This document shows positions 8,544 to 18,144 of a stretch of 28,973 nucleotides of DNA, piece by piece (positions within the stretch are counted from its first letter, which is position 1; every line of letters starts with the position of its first letter). Below the pieces are notes generated by a model. It was not told the origin of the DNA. It made no database searches and worked only from the letters and a program-made list of their open reading frames with translations. The translations under genes and the position numbers were made by a program. Source of the DNA: a virus; IMG/VR virus record IMGVR_UViG_3300021197_000586, positions 1 through 28,973 of that record. One strand, written 5' to 3'.

Positions 8544-10439
8544 TTAATCAAGTTCACCACTGCCACGTGGAGACCTTACTTGTGTTCTTTTCTTTTTCTT
8601 TCCACCTCTATTACCTACAGTAGTAGCTTGCAGAATAATTCCCTGTTCGTCAGTTAAACTTTTGGTTATAAGGTCTTTTATTTCTTTAGAATATCCTGGC
8701 TTACTAATATCAACTTCTCCTAGTGTTGTACCGCCTTTCTTGATTTCAACAAACTTATCTTTGTTATCACCAACTCCATAAGATTCTTTTATGTCAAATC
8801 CTTGTGGTAATTTGTTTTTAAAAGCTTTTACCGCTTCACCATTTGCATCATCAATAACTCCTGTTATTTTACCATTTGCATCTTTAGTAACAAACTCATG
8901 TCTTGTTTCATCTATGTCCTCATCCAAAATTCTTCTAAATGCGTCTTGTGTAGATTCTTCAGTCTCTATAGTACCTGCACTAAATCCTTTTGATGTTTTG
9001 TTAAAGTCTTTTGTTAAATCAATACCTGATTTACCCAAGACCTCATTTACATTTGTAATTTTACTCTTATCGTCTAAGAAGAAGTTTGCGCTTGAAGTTA
9101 TCCAAGCACCCTGGTCTAATCGAGTTGTTGGGTCACCAGGTGTGCTTTCAAAGGTAATTGTTTCTGAAGCTCTACCATCATTAAATGTAATAATAACACT
9201 CTCACCAGTTCTATCAATAGACTCAATATTAGGATTGATACTTCTTAAATAATCCTCAGCCTCTTGAACTTCCTCGTCAGTACCATAGTATAATTTACCT
9301 ACATTGCTTACAACATTTTTATCCTTAACCTCTTTATCACCTTTATCTATTTCAGCTTTGCTTTCTTTAGGCTCGTTGTAAGTAGATATTGTTTTCTCTC
9401 TATCTATTTTGTTTCTGAAGTTTGTTTGAACACTTTCAAAAACTAATTTCTTTTGCTTATCGTTAAGAAGCGGCTCTATTCTACCACTACCATCGTCTCT
9501 AATCAAAACTTTATTAGGGTCTGATTTAGCTTCTGCCTCATCAAATGTAGGTTCAAATGGTTGTCCAGTATCTGGATTGATAGCTATGGTGTTTGTAAGA
9601 ACAGATAATCCGTTTAATGGATTAGCTTCTAAATATCCATTAATCATGTCTTTTTCCATGGATAAAAAACTATCTACAGCTTTTTCACCATTAGGACCTA
9701 GTTTCCCACGCATAGTTGGGTCTAAGAGTTTAGTTATAGTACCTGCATACGCTGGACCTCCAGCGTTTCTTACACTATCTATATAAGTCCCTAGCCTCTC
9801 AGCTTCCATGGTCATAGTTCCTGACACATCAAACTTATCGTACTTTTCTTTATATCTGTTACGTAACTGATTTACAGTCATGAAGTCATTAGGATTTTTA
9901 CTTAAGACTCTAGTTCCACTAGGGCCATCAACAAGTTTACCAATACTAACGCTTCCATCTTCTGAGTTTATATAAGATTGAGCATTCTTAAGATTAGAAA
10001 GACCCTCTATTTGAGCCATCAGCCAGGATTCTAGTTCCTGGCTTTTACCATCTTTTAATCTAGCCATTTTGTCTGTATACTCAGCCTGGTATTCTTCAGC
10101 TAAACCAAATAGTTGTTTAGTCCCATCAGTTAAGTTCTGACGAGCCACAGTGTAATCTCTATCTTTCATTACACCATTCTTTAAAAGTCTGTCTTGAATT
10201 AAACGCATGCGTGCAGCATCTGCAGCATGGTTTAATGCAAAGGCATTTGCTGTTTTAAAATCTCCAGATGGAGCATTATTAAGAACGTCTTGATATTCTT
10301 TAGTTGCTTCATCAAAAGCATCTCTTTTAGCTTGTCTTTCAGCTCCAGCTTCTAATAAAACATTAGATAAGTTTTCACCTACTTCCTGCCAATTAACACC
10401 AGCAGCGTTTTCTCTTTTTACGTATCCGTAATAACTCAT
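8544..10439 (-). CDS. Hydrophilic virion-associated protein (unrecognised), 631 aa
   Basis: I do not recognise this family. The protein starts MSYYGYVKREN and its first 130 residues look helical and Ala/Glu/Lys-rich, suggesting a coiled coil. The middle is mixed and charged, including a Lys/Asp/Glu-rich linker near residues 355-375. The end is strongly basic (GGKKKKRTQVRSPRG) before an acidic tip, ELD. There is no signal peptide or membrane segment. It lies between the 302-aa membrane-active candidate (12-base gap upstream) and the giant protein (9-base gap downstream). In podoviruses this place usually holds internal or ejected core proteins. I infer a cargo protein that may touch DNA through its basic tail. 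That role is positional, not shown by motif. Confidence 0.75.
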   Translation of the reverse strand: MSYYGYVKRENAAGVNWQEVGENLSNVLLEAGAERQAKRDAFDEATKEYQDVLNNAPSGDFKTANAFALNHAADAARMRLIQDRLLKNGVMKDRDYTVARQNLTDGTKQLFGLAEEYQAEYTDKMARLKDGKSQELESWLMAQIEGLSNLKNAQSYINSEDGSVSIGKLVDGPSGTRVLSKNPNDFMTVNQLRNRYKEKYDKFDVSGTMTMEAERLGTYIDSVRNAGGPAYAGTITKLLDPTMRGKLGPNGEKAVDSFLSMEKDMINGYLEANPLNGLSVLTNTIAINPDTGQPFEPTFDEAEAKSDPNKVLIRDDGSGRIEPLLNDKQKKLVFESVQTNFRNKIDREKTISTYNEPKESKAEIDKGDKEVKDKNVVSNVGKLYYGTDEEVQEAEDYLRSINPNIESIDRTGESVIITFNDGRASETITFESTPGDPTTRLDQGAWITSSANFFLDDKSKITNVNEVLGKSGIDLTKDFNKTSKGFSAGTIETEESTQDAFRRILDEDIDETRHEFVTKDANGKITGVIDDANGEAVKAFKNKLPQGFDIKESYGVGDNKDKFVEIKKGGTTLGEVDISKPGYSKEIKDLITKSLTDEQGIILQATTVGNRGGKKKKRTQVRSPRGSGELD

Positions 10440-10451
10440 TTAATTATCTTT

Positions 10452-11360
10452 TTAATTAAAACCTAGTTGCTGCTTTAACATTGCTCTTTGTCCTGGAGTC
10501 ATCTGCATTAACAGGTCCATAAACTCTGCACCTTGTAAGCCGCCTAGTTGCTGAAAATCAAGGTTAGAAAACTGTCCTTGTTGCAAACCTCCGAACTGTC
10601 CTATATTTCCGAACTGTTGAAACTGGTCACCAGAAAATTGTAACCCACCAACAGCTTGTTGAAAGTTTTGGTCCATCATTGGCTTTAAATTCTGCCTGTA
10701 CTCTCTTCCTGTTTTAGGACCTTGTCCAGCAAACTGACCTGTTCCTGCCATGTAATCTTTCTTTTGTTGTTTGGTAAAATCACTCTTCATTCCCAATACA
10801 TCTCTAGCTTCTGCGCTTTTTCCGTAAGTAGGTAGCATTTGAAGTCCTTGAGAAACAGTGCTCGCAGCACCCATTAAAGCTTGCTGGTTAAGCTGAGCTT
10901 TAGCCTCTGCTGCTTGTGCTGCTGCTTGCTGAGCACCAGCGGCTTCACCAAGTTTTATCTGCATTCTGATATCACTCTTACGAGTTTCTTCATCAGCAAC
11001 TAATTTATCTAGTCCTGACATTTCTTGACCTTGAGCAGTTCTGATTGCTCCAGAAGCCTGAACCGCTCCCTCTTGAACTCTTTGAGAGCCACCTAAAACG
11101 CCACGCTGGTCACCCTCTCTAATGGCTGCCATTTCTGTTTTAATCTGAGCACCCAGTGTGTCCTGCATTTGCTCGTATGGCTCTTGTTGTATTGCTAGAG
11201 CTTTCATTTCATTTTTTGTTAGCTCTTTCTCTACTTCAGCCATAGCTAATGATGCAGACCTTGCTGCTGCTTCTTCTTTTCTTTTTTGTTTACCAGCATT
11301 GATAAAACTCATTGTGGTTGTTCCTAATGATATAGCTAAGCCTGCTATTGCTCCTGACAT
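10452..11360 (-). CDS. Putative internal/ejection virion protein, 302 aa
   Basis: The N-terminus (about residues 1-22, MSGAIAGLAISLGTTTMSF) is hydrophobic with small residues, followed by a basic patch (KQKRKEE) and a long Ala/Gln/Glu-rich helical region to about residue 180. The last 70 residues are rich in Gln, Gly and Phe, with repeated FQQ, GGLQ and GQF units. This layout resembles podoviral gp14-type ejection proteins, which cross the host envelope, but at 302 residues it is longer than T7 gp14. The start ATG at 11360 overlaps the end of the cupin gene by 16 bases, so the two are probably translated from one message. The assignment rests on composition and position; no diagnostic motif was found. 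Confidence 0.7.
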   Translation of the reverse strand: MSGAIAGLAISLGTTTMSFINAGKQKRKEEAAARSASLAMAEVEKELTKNEMKALAIQQEPYEQMQDTLGAQIKTEMAAIREGDQRGVLGGSQRVQEGAVQASGAIRTAQGQEMSGLDKLVADEETRKSDIRMQIKLGEAAGAQQAAAQAAEAKAQLNQQALMGAASTVSQGLQMLPTYGKSAEARDVLGMKSDFTKQQKKDYMAGTGQFAGQGPKTGREYRQNLKPMMDQNFQQAVGGLQFSGDQFQQFGNIGQFGGLQQGQFSNLDFQQLGGLQGAEFMDLLMQMTPGQRAMLKQQLGFN

Positions 11361-11872
11361 AATAATTTTTTTTTTAATATAACATACTCAGGTAGTTCTT
11401 TATAATCTTCCGTATAAACCTCTGCCTCAGCATCTTCAATTGTTTTAGCGTTTGTTCTGTATACGCACACCCAAGTTGTATCTTCATGTATATAAGCAAC
11501 TCGTTGTGTACCTATCTCAGTCATCACTTTCATTGGTGCTTTTATTCTTTTGACCTCACCAGTATCTAATAAAACTGACATCTCACCTTTTAAAAAAAAA
11601 GATGGGTGGGTTTGTTTATGAATAAAACTTACAACCAATGTGCCTTTCGGCATAAAAATCTCTCTGGTATATAGTCCGTCTTTCAAATGATGAGTAACTG
11701 GCATCAACTTATCCATTTCAGGAGTGTGGTGCTTTACCGAATCACTGTGTAATAAGACGTTCTCTTTGAATGTGTTAATATTCTCCCAAAGAAGACCTCT
11801 GTTTTGATGGACATATTCTAGTATATTCTCTGGTTTATTTTTCCTTTTTGTAAATATACTTAATATACCCAT
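11345..11872 (-). CDS. Cupin-fold phage protein, 175 aa
   Basis: The central part (residues 57-135) fits a small cupin: MPVTHHLKDGLYTREIF, then MPKGTLVVSFIHKQTHP, then GEMSVLLDTGE, and later RVAYIHEDTTW. His85, His89 and His129, possibly with Glu71, are placed like cupin metal ligands. Phages carry similar stand-alone cupins near tail genes, but their substrate is unknown to me. The gene follows a 22-base gap containing TATCTTTG only 8 bases before the start, so it may be the first gene of its own transcript. Its last codons overlap the next gene by 16 bases and include a run of ten A residues. The function could be enzymatic, or the fold could serve structure only. Confidence 0.8.
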   Translation of the reverse strand: MGILSIFTKRKNKPENILEYVHQNRGLLWENINTFKENVLLHSDSVKHHTPEMDKLMPVTHHLKDGLYTREIFMPKGTLVVSFIHKQTHPSFFLKGEMSVLLDTGEVKRIKAPMKVMTEIGTQRVAYIHEDTTWVCVYRTNAKTIEDAEAEVYTEDYKELPEYVILKKKLLCQEQ

Positions 11873-11880
11873 AACTTTTA

Positions 11881-11888
11881 CAAAGATA
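11881..11888 (-). promoter_or_regulatory. Promoter-like -7 element TATCTTTG before the cupin gene
   Basis: TATCTTTGTA on the minus strand fits the Bacteroidetes -7 consensus TAnnTTTG. Only 8 bases separate it from the ATG at 11872, so a transcript starting here would have almost no leader. I see no clear TTG -33 element at the usual distance. Confidence 0.45.
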
Positions 11889-11894
11889 TGAATT

Positions 11895-12707
11895 TTAAGG
11901 GAAACTTTTGAATGCCTGGCTTTTTACTGCAAATAGTTCTGTAGCAGAGGTAGAAGTATTGGTTAACTTAAATTCACAGTAGTGACCTAAGACCCCTTGA
12001 GATTCTGCAATAGAATTTTTAATAAACAAAAAGTATTCATTAACTCCTGGTATTACAACGCTTCCTGCTACTGTTGTATCAATAGTTACTATAGATGTTC
12101 CGTTGTTTTGTTTTACTAATGACGTAACCTCTCCAGCTAAGCTAGGATTGTAAACTCCAGACCCAGGTGAAGTTTCTACACCAAAATAAAATAAATCTCC
12201 ATTCGACAAAATAGAACCAATATTAGACGGAGGGACAAAGGTAATAGTTGCTGTATTAACTCCAATTACAACATCATCACTAAATCCTATACCTGTAAGT
12301 GAACGTAAAGGGAGTTGAGGGGTATTGCTAGGTAAGTCTGTATTATTTCTAATAAACGCAAACCAGTCAGATTCTTTCTGTTCAAAATAACTTGCATTAA
12401 TAAAACCTGTCGTTTGTAAATCAGTTATAAATGTACCCTCCCATGCATCATCAGCTTCAAGAGCAATTGTTTTAAATTTTTTATTCTCTAAAGCAGACTC
12501 ATTAAAAACGCTAGTCAATGTGGAGTTTCCTTGTATTCCATAAAAATTATTTCTTGGAACACTAGGTGCATTGTGTTGATATAAATTACCATTTTTAAAT
12601 GTATATAAAAATTGATTCATACCCTTTATAAACTCTGGAAAATAAGAGTAAAAAGAAGGCCACCCTTGTGCTGAACTGCTATATGTTAATGTATAATTTT
12701 CTGCCAT
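11895..12707 (-). CDS. Putative virion structural protein, 270 aa
   Basis: The N-terminal 90 residues contain GWPSFYSYFPEFIKGMNQ, then FLYTFKNGNLYQHN, NNFYG and KKFKTIALE. As far as I recall, this pattern recurs in tail-region structural proteins of Bacteroidetes phages. The rest is Thr/Val/Gly-rich, presumably beta structure. There is no signal peptide or catalytic motif. The start ATGGCAGAA follows an A-rich, SD-less leader. It comes 19 bases after the 318-aa gene and is the last gene of the tail block before a promoter-like motif. It may decorate the tail or capsid; the precise role is unknown. Confidence 0.75.
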   Translation of the reverse strand: MAENYTLTYSSSAQGWPSFYSYFPEFIKGMNQFLYTFKNGNLYQHNAPSVPRNNFYGIQGNSTLTSVFNESALENKKFKTIALEADDAWEGTFITDLQTTGFINASYFEQKESDWFAFIRNNTDLPSNTPQLPLRSLTGIGFSDDVVIGVNTATITFVPPSNIGSILSNGDLFYFGVETSPGSGVYNPSLAGEVTSLVKQNNGTSIVTIDTTVAGSVVIPGVNEYFLFIKNSIAESQGVLGHYCEFKLTNTSTSATELFAVKSQAFKSFP

Positions 12708-12726
12708 TTTTTTATTTTACTAGTTC

Positions 12727-13683
12727 TTATGGTTCAATGCACGCACCTGTAGATATAACAATACCATATTGTATCTCAAGGAAAGTACTGTTGTTTATTA
12801 TTAAGTATTGACTAGTGCCTGTGTTATTTATTAATGTTCCTGCGCCATCATCTAAAAAAACATAATTACCCACACCAGGGGAACTAAGCGTCTGAGGTGT
12901 AAATACGATTGGTGGCTGAGCCGTAGTGGTTGCATTCTGCGCAAAGTAATAAGTTTCTGTTGCTGGCGCACAAAAATTATTTGATTTAATAGTTGAAGCT
13001 TGAAAACTATCTAGAGCAGCAGGGCAACTCACTTGAAAGGAAAAAAATGTATTTAATATAGGGCCATAAAAATCTATGTTTAAATTTGTAGCTGTTGCTG
13101 AGTTCTTTGGGATTACCTGAGTATAAACCCTAGTTCCACCGCCTCTTAAATCAAGCTGATTAGTGTTTACAGTTATAGGAGCATTTGTCCCAGTATTAAG
13201 ATAAGTTCCGTTTGTTTGAAGAGAGTACACAGGAAGCCCAGTCGAAGACACTGGAGTACTAGCGTTACTTCCATAATAAGTCGGCTGACCAACTGGTGTA
13301 TTTAATCCAACTGGCCCTGCATTATTTCCTATATATGTTAATTGATTATATGTTTGATTATTGTATGTAACTAACACACCATCTGGTATGGTGCTTCCAA
13401 CAATAGAATAAATAACTACAGCACCTAAATCTGACCCTGCATTAACTTGACCTAAGAAAGTTCCGTTTACACTACTAGATTCTCCAGCAACTTGACCACA
13501 TGGAGCAACGCATGACGGACAAGGTTGAGCAGGAAGTAAAACACAATTAAGTAATTCACGTACTATTAAGCCGTTTGAATATAATCCATCTGCTGCACAA
13601 ACATTCATGTCCTCATCGGCAAATATTGCCGTTGAAGTTGCCAAGTCTGGTCCGTTTAAATAATATGTTCCTGATACTGCCAT
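12727..13683 (-). CDS. Beta-rich tail/structural protein with N-terminal Cys cluster, 318 aa
   Basis: The N-terminus reads GTYYLNGPDLATSTAIFADE, then CAADGLYSNGLIVRE and a Cys cluster CPSCVAPCG (Cys55, 58 and 62, with Cys29 and Cys47 nearby). From memory, a similar Cys-bearing start is common in uncultured phage tail proteins. The remainder is rich in Asn, Thr, Gly and Ser with alternating hydrophobics, as expected for a beta-sandwich or fibre-like protein. Cys29, 47, 55, 58 and 62 could bind zinc or form disulfides. It lies 14 bases downstream of the 1481-aa tail protein, whose own C-terminus is also Cys-rich, so the two may contact each other. The fibre or adaptor role is inferred. Confidence 0.75.
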   Translation of the reverse strand: MAVSGTYYLNGPDLATSTAIFADEDMNVCAADGLYSNGLIVRELLNCVLLPAQPCPSCVAPCGQVAGESSSVNGTFLGQVNAGSDLGAVVIYSIVGSTIPDGVLVTYNNQTYNQLTYIGNNAGPVGLNTPVGQPTYYGSNASTPVSSTGLPVYSLQTNGTYLNTGTNAPITVNTNQLDLRGGGTRVYTQVIPKNSATATNLNIDFYGPILNTFFSFQVSCPAALDSFQASTIKSNNFCAPATETYYFAQNATTTAQPPIVFTPQTLSSPGVGNYVFLDDGAGTLINNTGTSQYLIINNSTFLEIQYGIVISTGACIEP

Positions 13684-13697
13684 TCTATTTATTTTAA

Positions 13698-16600
13698 TTA
13701 TGGTATTGGTGGTTCGGTACAGTCACAGCACACATCGTTTAAGTCTGTTGTTCCGTAACATAACACATCTTCCGTTGGTTGTCTATAATCATATACTAAA
13801 TATAAGTTTGAGCCTGTTGTAGTCATTGTATAGTTTCCAATATATTGGTCTGGCGCAAGAGAAACATCTAAAGGTAAAGCTGTACCTGCAGCAGAAATTA
13901 AAGAAAGTATACCAGCTGGTGTAGCTGCGTATGTGGTGTTAGTTCTTAAGGCATATAACTCATTTTGAGTAGGCTGAAAAACAAAATTATCAACAGGTCT
14001 TTTATGACAAATTACTTGAACAGAAGCATTGTCAGCAGGAATAACTCCTGCTCCTTGCGGAGCGGTTACTGAATCAAACTGACTGATAATAATAAAATCA
14101 GTGCCATCTATAAATGTTACCTGCTCAGAATGTAGTGGCGATAGATAAGTTCCGTCTATCCATCTATACTCATTGTGTATGGTTTGGCCTACGTGAGTAG
14201 CGTTTGTTATACAAACTTGATACACAGTTATAATCTCAGCAACAGGACACTTTATAGCTACCCTTATAGTAGCACCGCTTTTACCAGTAAGAGTAACTTG
14301 AGCTTCAGATTCACTAACAATATTTTTATCAAAAACAAAAGAAGAACTTCCATTATTAATAGTGGTTGTTGGCAACACATCTACACCATTATAAACTACC
14401 TTTATAGTGCTACCTTGTGAGTCACTTGCGAATATTTCTATATCTGTATTTCCTACTAATTCTCCTAAATCTATACAATAATTAAATGTTTTATCTTCAG
14501 GAAAAGTAAATGTTCTTTCAATACCACAAGCAATGCAAGATTCTTCTGAAGGCAAATCTTCCTCATTAACACTTAGAACATATTCATTCATGTATGGGTC
14601 ATACCCTCCTAGTTTTTGAGTGTTTAATCCATTAATAAATCTATCTCTAAACCAAGACCTCATACCAGCTTCAGAAATTACTGTAAGCTGTTCGTTTTGA
14701 CCTGCAGAACCTGTAAGCATAATTACTGCACCACGCTTAGCGTCAGTAAAATACTTATTGTAACCCCAAGAACAAAAGCTTTCAGGGTTTCTTGAAATAC
14801 CATACTCTTCTATTCTGGCTATCTGAGTTCCTAAAACCTCAGGCACAGAAGCAACTTGACCTCCACCAGTGGAGTCGGTTAATAAGTTCTTTCCAGCTAG
14901 CACATAAGAAATTTTATCTTCTTGTAAAACTAATATATCGGTTTCCCTTCCATGAAGTTTTTCAATCGGACCATATATATCTTCACAAGGTTTAAAGTTT
15001 AGTAAACCTAAGTTAAATTCGTTTAGCTTGTTTACATTACTTTCATTGTTGTAAACACCGCTATAAGTTAAATCAGCAAAGCGATGCGCTTGCTTGAACT
15101 CTAATTCAGAAGTAGATGTAGTTCTTTCTCCTAAACTAAACTCTTTACCTACAATTGAATCTCTAATTCTATAACTCTCTACACCATTACCAAAAGAATA
15201 ACAATTGAAAAAGTCTGTTAATACAACGGCAGATTGAGTGCTAGTTTGGTTTTGTATATTACCATCGTGTCTTCCAGTTGCTTTATCTATATTAAACACA
15301 TCTGCAGATTCATACCATAAATCTGGCGTAGCATCTTGTGGTTCAGTTTCAAAAACCAATGTATTCTCAGCTCTAAAAACTTCTATCTTAGCATTAATAC
15401 ATGCTCTTCTTTTACTTGAATTTTTAGCGCCAGAACATGAGTTAGTTCCAACTAATCCAAGAGAAAGTTGATTGTTACTTGTTGCTCGTAAAAACTGCCA
15501 CTGATATTCACATCGGCTTTGCGGCATAGCAGCTAAAGCATTATTTGTTCCAAGACCTGTCTGTATAGCAGGGTTATAATAATTAGCATAGTAAGGAGGT
15601 GGACAATCAGGGTCTCCTGTAATTCCAGAAACCGCTCCACTATCCAATAAGGAAGCAATATTGTCTCCGTCCCACCACTCTTTGAAATTATCATAGTCTT
15701 GAGATGCTGTTAGCTTTAAATCTAATATATAACGTCTTCCATCACATGCTCTGTTACCTGTTCCTTTTCTTCTAAAGTCTACATATATATTTATTCTTGA
15801 ACCTGCAGGTAATGAATAATCAATAAATTGCCCTGGGGTATTTGGGTCTTCAATGCTTACTGGATAAGCTACTCTTGGGTGGTGGTTTTTTCTTCTACCA
15901 CAATCACCTCTATTGCCATATAAAACTGTCGGTAAATCGCCTTGAACCACCTCAAAGTCATTAGGTATTATTTTCATATAAGTCCCTGCTGGAACAGGAA
16001 TATCTGTACCATTAGAGTCTTTAGGTGGAGGGTCCATAAAGTCTTGTGTCTGAGCTTCTTTCTGTAAAACAGTAGCGTACTGACATCTTGTAGTTGGCCC
16101 ATTAGTATCAGCCTTTACTCTAAGTCTATCACCCTCTTCAACCTTTCTAGAGTTTTCACCCTCTAGCAAAAAGAATGTTGCGGCAGTTCCTACCTCATCA
16201 AAAAATATGTTTGAATAAACTGTATTGTAATCCTCAAAATCTGGCTTTATACAAAGCTTATATCGGTCAGCCCACGCTGGAGCTAGTTGTGATGGGGGAA
16301 TAGTTACTTCAATAGAATTTTGAAGAGATGCAGCCGAGCAACCGACGTGAACAGTATTGTTAGGACTAACAAGAGCTGTTGATGAACGATTAAACTCATC
16401 CATATAAACAATACCCACTTCATAGTCTCTATCACTATGTAAGCTTTTAGGATTTCCAATACCTAAATAGCTACCCTCTGCAAAAGTTACTGTATAGTAT
16501 TCATAAACACTTTGTGTAGGGGTGGTTAAATCATCTACAAACCTCATTGCTGGTACAACAAAACCAATCTCACTACTGCCTGGACTAGAAATTATTTCTA

Positions 16601-18143
16601 TAGGTTGTCCAGCTGCTGTAATACCACTTTCAAATTTTATTAATGAATCAAGTGTATTTGGAATAGAACAATTCCATTCATCAGTTATCGTTGTTCCATC
16701 ACAAGAAGTTTCGTTCCCAGGCACAGGGTCGTACACTGGAAGTATATTCGCTGCCGTTCCTATTGTCTGTATAAATAAAGGGTCTTGAGATAATTCATAA
16801 GCACTTCCAAAATCTATAGGGAGTATGTATGTAAAATCAAGCTCTAAATTTGTAGACTGTTGAGATGGAAAAGGTGTTTGCCCAGAAAATTGAGAATGAG
16901 TATATCGTATTTCAAAAGTAATAGCTGCGCCAGCTTTTAACTCTACATCGTCAAAATCAAAAAACACTGCAGCGTTTACAATGTTTTGACTTCCATCAAT
17001 ATTATACGTAAAAGAATCAGTTCGGTCACCAATACTTTCAGCTCCAATTTCTTGGGATAAAAGCCTACAAAAATATTCAAGCCTTATAGGGTTGGTGTTT
17101 AAATCTAATAAGTCATAACCATCTACATAATTACCATAGATTAATCTGTTTCCCATTAATGTTTGAGCTTGAGCTTTTAAAGGAACATTATCAAATAACC
17201 TAACTAACTGTGTTGGGTTTAAAACAGTATATATTTTGCTGTTGCTGAAATCTAAACTGTAATCTGTATTGTCTGCATATCCAAGATTTTGTTTATCAAA
17301 TATCTCTATAGATTTTATCACACTTGATGTGGTTTCAGCAAAAACAACTTCTATAGCTTTCACTAAAGGACCTCCACTGTTATAAGTAATTTTAACGTTG
17401 TTGAATGCGTTTGTCATTCCCTCATTCAGGCCTGATTCTATTTTATAATCAAATCCTTTAGGAACAAAAGCTGGTTCTGTGAATTGTGATAAAGCAGAAT
17501 ACTCGCCATCTTCATATCTATATCTATAAGCAAATGTTATAAATCTTTCTTCTATAAAATTTTCTTCACCAGATAAATTTGTTAGCTCAAATGATGGAGC
17601 TGCAACTGGTGGCTTTTTAATTACTAAAAGTTGTTCTGCTAAATCAGGTGAGGTTGAGTTATAATTTCTAGTAATGTTTATAAATCTAGGTTGGTTGTAG
17701 TTATCAGTCCAGAATAATAAATCCTCAACTCTGTTAACTCCAGTAATTAAATAATCTTCATTGAAATTTAAAACTGTTTGCCCTGAACCAGTTGTCACAA
17801 CATGGTATGTTAATAAATTTAATTGCACATTATATGATACAACTAAGTCTACTATACCTTTTCCTGAGTGTGCTGGGTCATGTACAAACCAATACAATGT
17901 TTCTCTTTGCCCATCCTCATAAGCTCCAATACATTTAGCTTGAGAGCTTAAAGGCACTCCTTCATGCTCTAAAGCTGTTAACTGCTGATTACCTCTACTA
18001 TTTTCAACCGAACCAACTTCAGATTCTTCAGTAGACCCCAGCCTAATATTAAGTGCGTCAATATACTCGCCATTAGGGAGTAAGCGTTCATCAACGCTTT
18101 TATTCATGCGCCCTGCAATAAAATTTCTAGTAGTCTCTGCCAT
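13698..18143 (-). CDS. Large tail hub/stabilization-like protein, 1481 aa
   Basis: The protein begins MAETTRNFIAGRMNKSVDER and PNGEYIDALNIRLG, followed by beta-rich repeats such as LYWFVHD, GVNRVEDLLFWTDNYNQPRFIN and FAYRYRYEDGEYSALS. This is typical of large podoviral tail stabilization proteins, annotated as stabilization, tail-tubular or muzzle proteins in crAss-like phages. The middle has paired Cys residues, and the C-terminus ends DVCCDCTEPPIP. There are no enzyme motifs or membrane segments. It is encoded one base after the 307-aa connector. By analogy with P22 gp10 and T7 gp12 it should close the tail below the ring proteins. That analogy is functional; I cannot show homology. Confidence 0.8.
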   Translation of the reverse strand: MAETTRNFIAGRMNKSVDERLLPNGEYIDALNIRLGSTEESEVGSVENSRGNQQLTALEHEGVPLSSQAKCIGAYEDGQRETLYWFVHDPAHSGKGIVDLVVSYNVQLNLLTYHVVTTGSGQTVLNFNEDYLITGVNRVEDLLFWTDNYNQPRFINITRNYNSTSPDLAEQLLVIKKPPVAAPSFELTNLSGEENFIEERFITFAYRYRYEDGEYSALSQFTEPAFVPKGFDYKIESGLNEGMTNAFNNVKITYNSGGPLVKAIEVVFAETTSSVIKSIEIFDKQNLGYADNTDYSLDFSNSKIYTVLNPTQLVRLFDNVPLKAQAQTLMGNRLIYGNYVDGYDLLDLNTNPIRLEYFCRLLSQEIGAESIGDRTDSFTYNIDGSQNIVNAAVFFDFDDVELKAGAAITFEIRYTHSQFSGQTPFPSQQSTNLELDFTYILPIDFGSAYELSQDPLFIQTIGTAANILPVYDPVPGNETSCDGTTITDEWNCSIPNTLDSLIKFESGITAAGQPIEIISSPGSSEIGFVVPAMRFVDDLTTPTQSVYEYYTVTFAEGSYLGIGNPKSLHSDRDYEVGIVYMDEFNRSSTALVSPNNTVHVGCSAASLQNSIEVTIPPSQLAPAWADRYKLCIKPDFEDYNTVYSNIFFDEVGTAATFFLLEGENSRKVEEGDRLRVKADTNGPTTRCQYATVLQKEAQTQDFMDPPPKDSNGTDIPVPAGTYMKIIPNDFEVVQGDLPTVLYGNRGDCGRRKNHHPRVAYPVSIEDPNTPGQFIDYSLPAGSRINIYVDFRRKGTGNRACDGRRYILDLKLTASQDYDNFKEWWDGDNIASLLDSGAVSGITGDPDCPPPYYANYYNPAIQTGLGTNNALAAMPQSRCEYQWQFLRATSNNQLSLGLVGTNSCSGAKNSSKRRACINAKIEVFRAENTLVFETEPQDATPDLWYESADVFNIDKATGRHDGNIQNQTSTQSAVVLTDFFNCYSFGNGVESYRIRDSIVGKEFSLGERTTSTSELEFKQAHRFADLTYSGVYNNESNVNKLNEFNLGLLNFKPCEDIYGPIEKLHGRETDILVLQEDKISYVLAGKNLLTDSTGGGQVASVPEVLGTQIARIEEYGISRNPESFCSWGYNKYFTDAKRGAVIMLTGSAGQNEQLTVISEAGMRSWFRDRFINGLNTQKLGGYDPYMNEYVLSVNEEDLPSEESCIACGIERTFTFPEDKTFNYCIDLGELVGNTDIEIFASDSQGSTIKVVYNGVDVLPTTTINNGSSSFVFDKNIVSESEAQVTLTGKSGATIRVAIKCPVAEIITVYQVCITNATHVGQTIHNEYRWIDGTYLSPLHSEQVTFIDGTDFIIISQFDSVTAPQGAGVIPADNASVQVICHKRPVDNFVFQPTQNELYALRTNTTYAATPAGILSLISAAGTALPLDVSLAPDQYIGNYTMTTTGSNLYLVYDYRQPTEDVLCYGTTDLNDVCCDCTEPPIP

Positions 18144-18144
18144 T

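Noticed and set aside
8791-9252. A 153-codon plus-strand frame
   Set aside because: It is antisense to the 631-aa gene, which has consistent hydrophilic coding composition and a proper place in the gene series.
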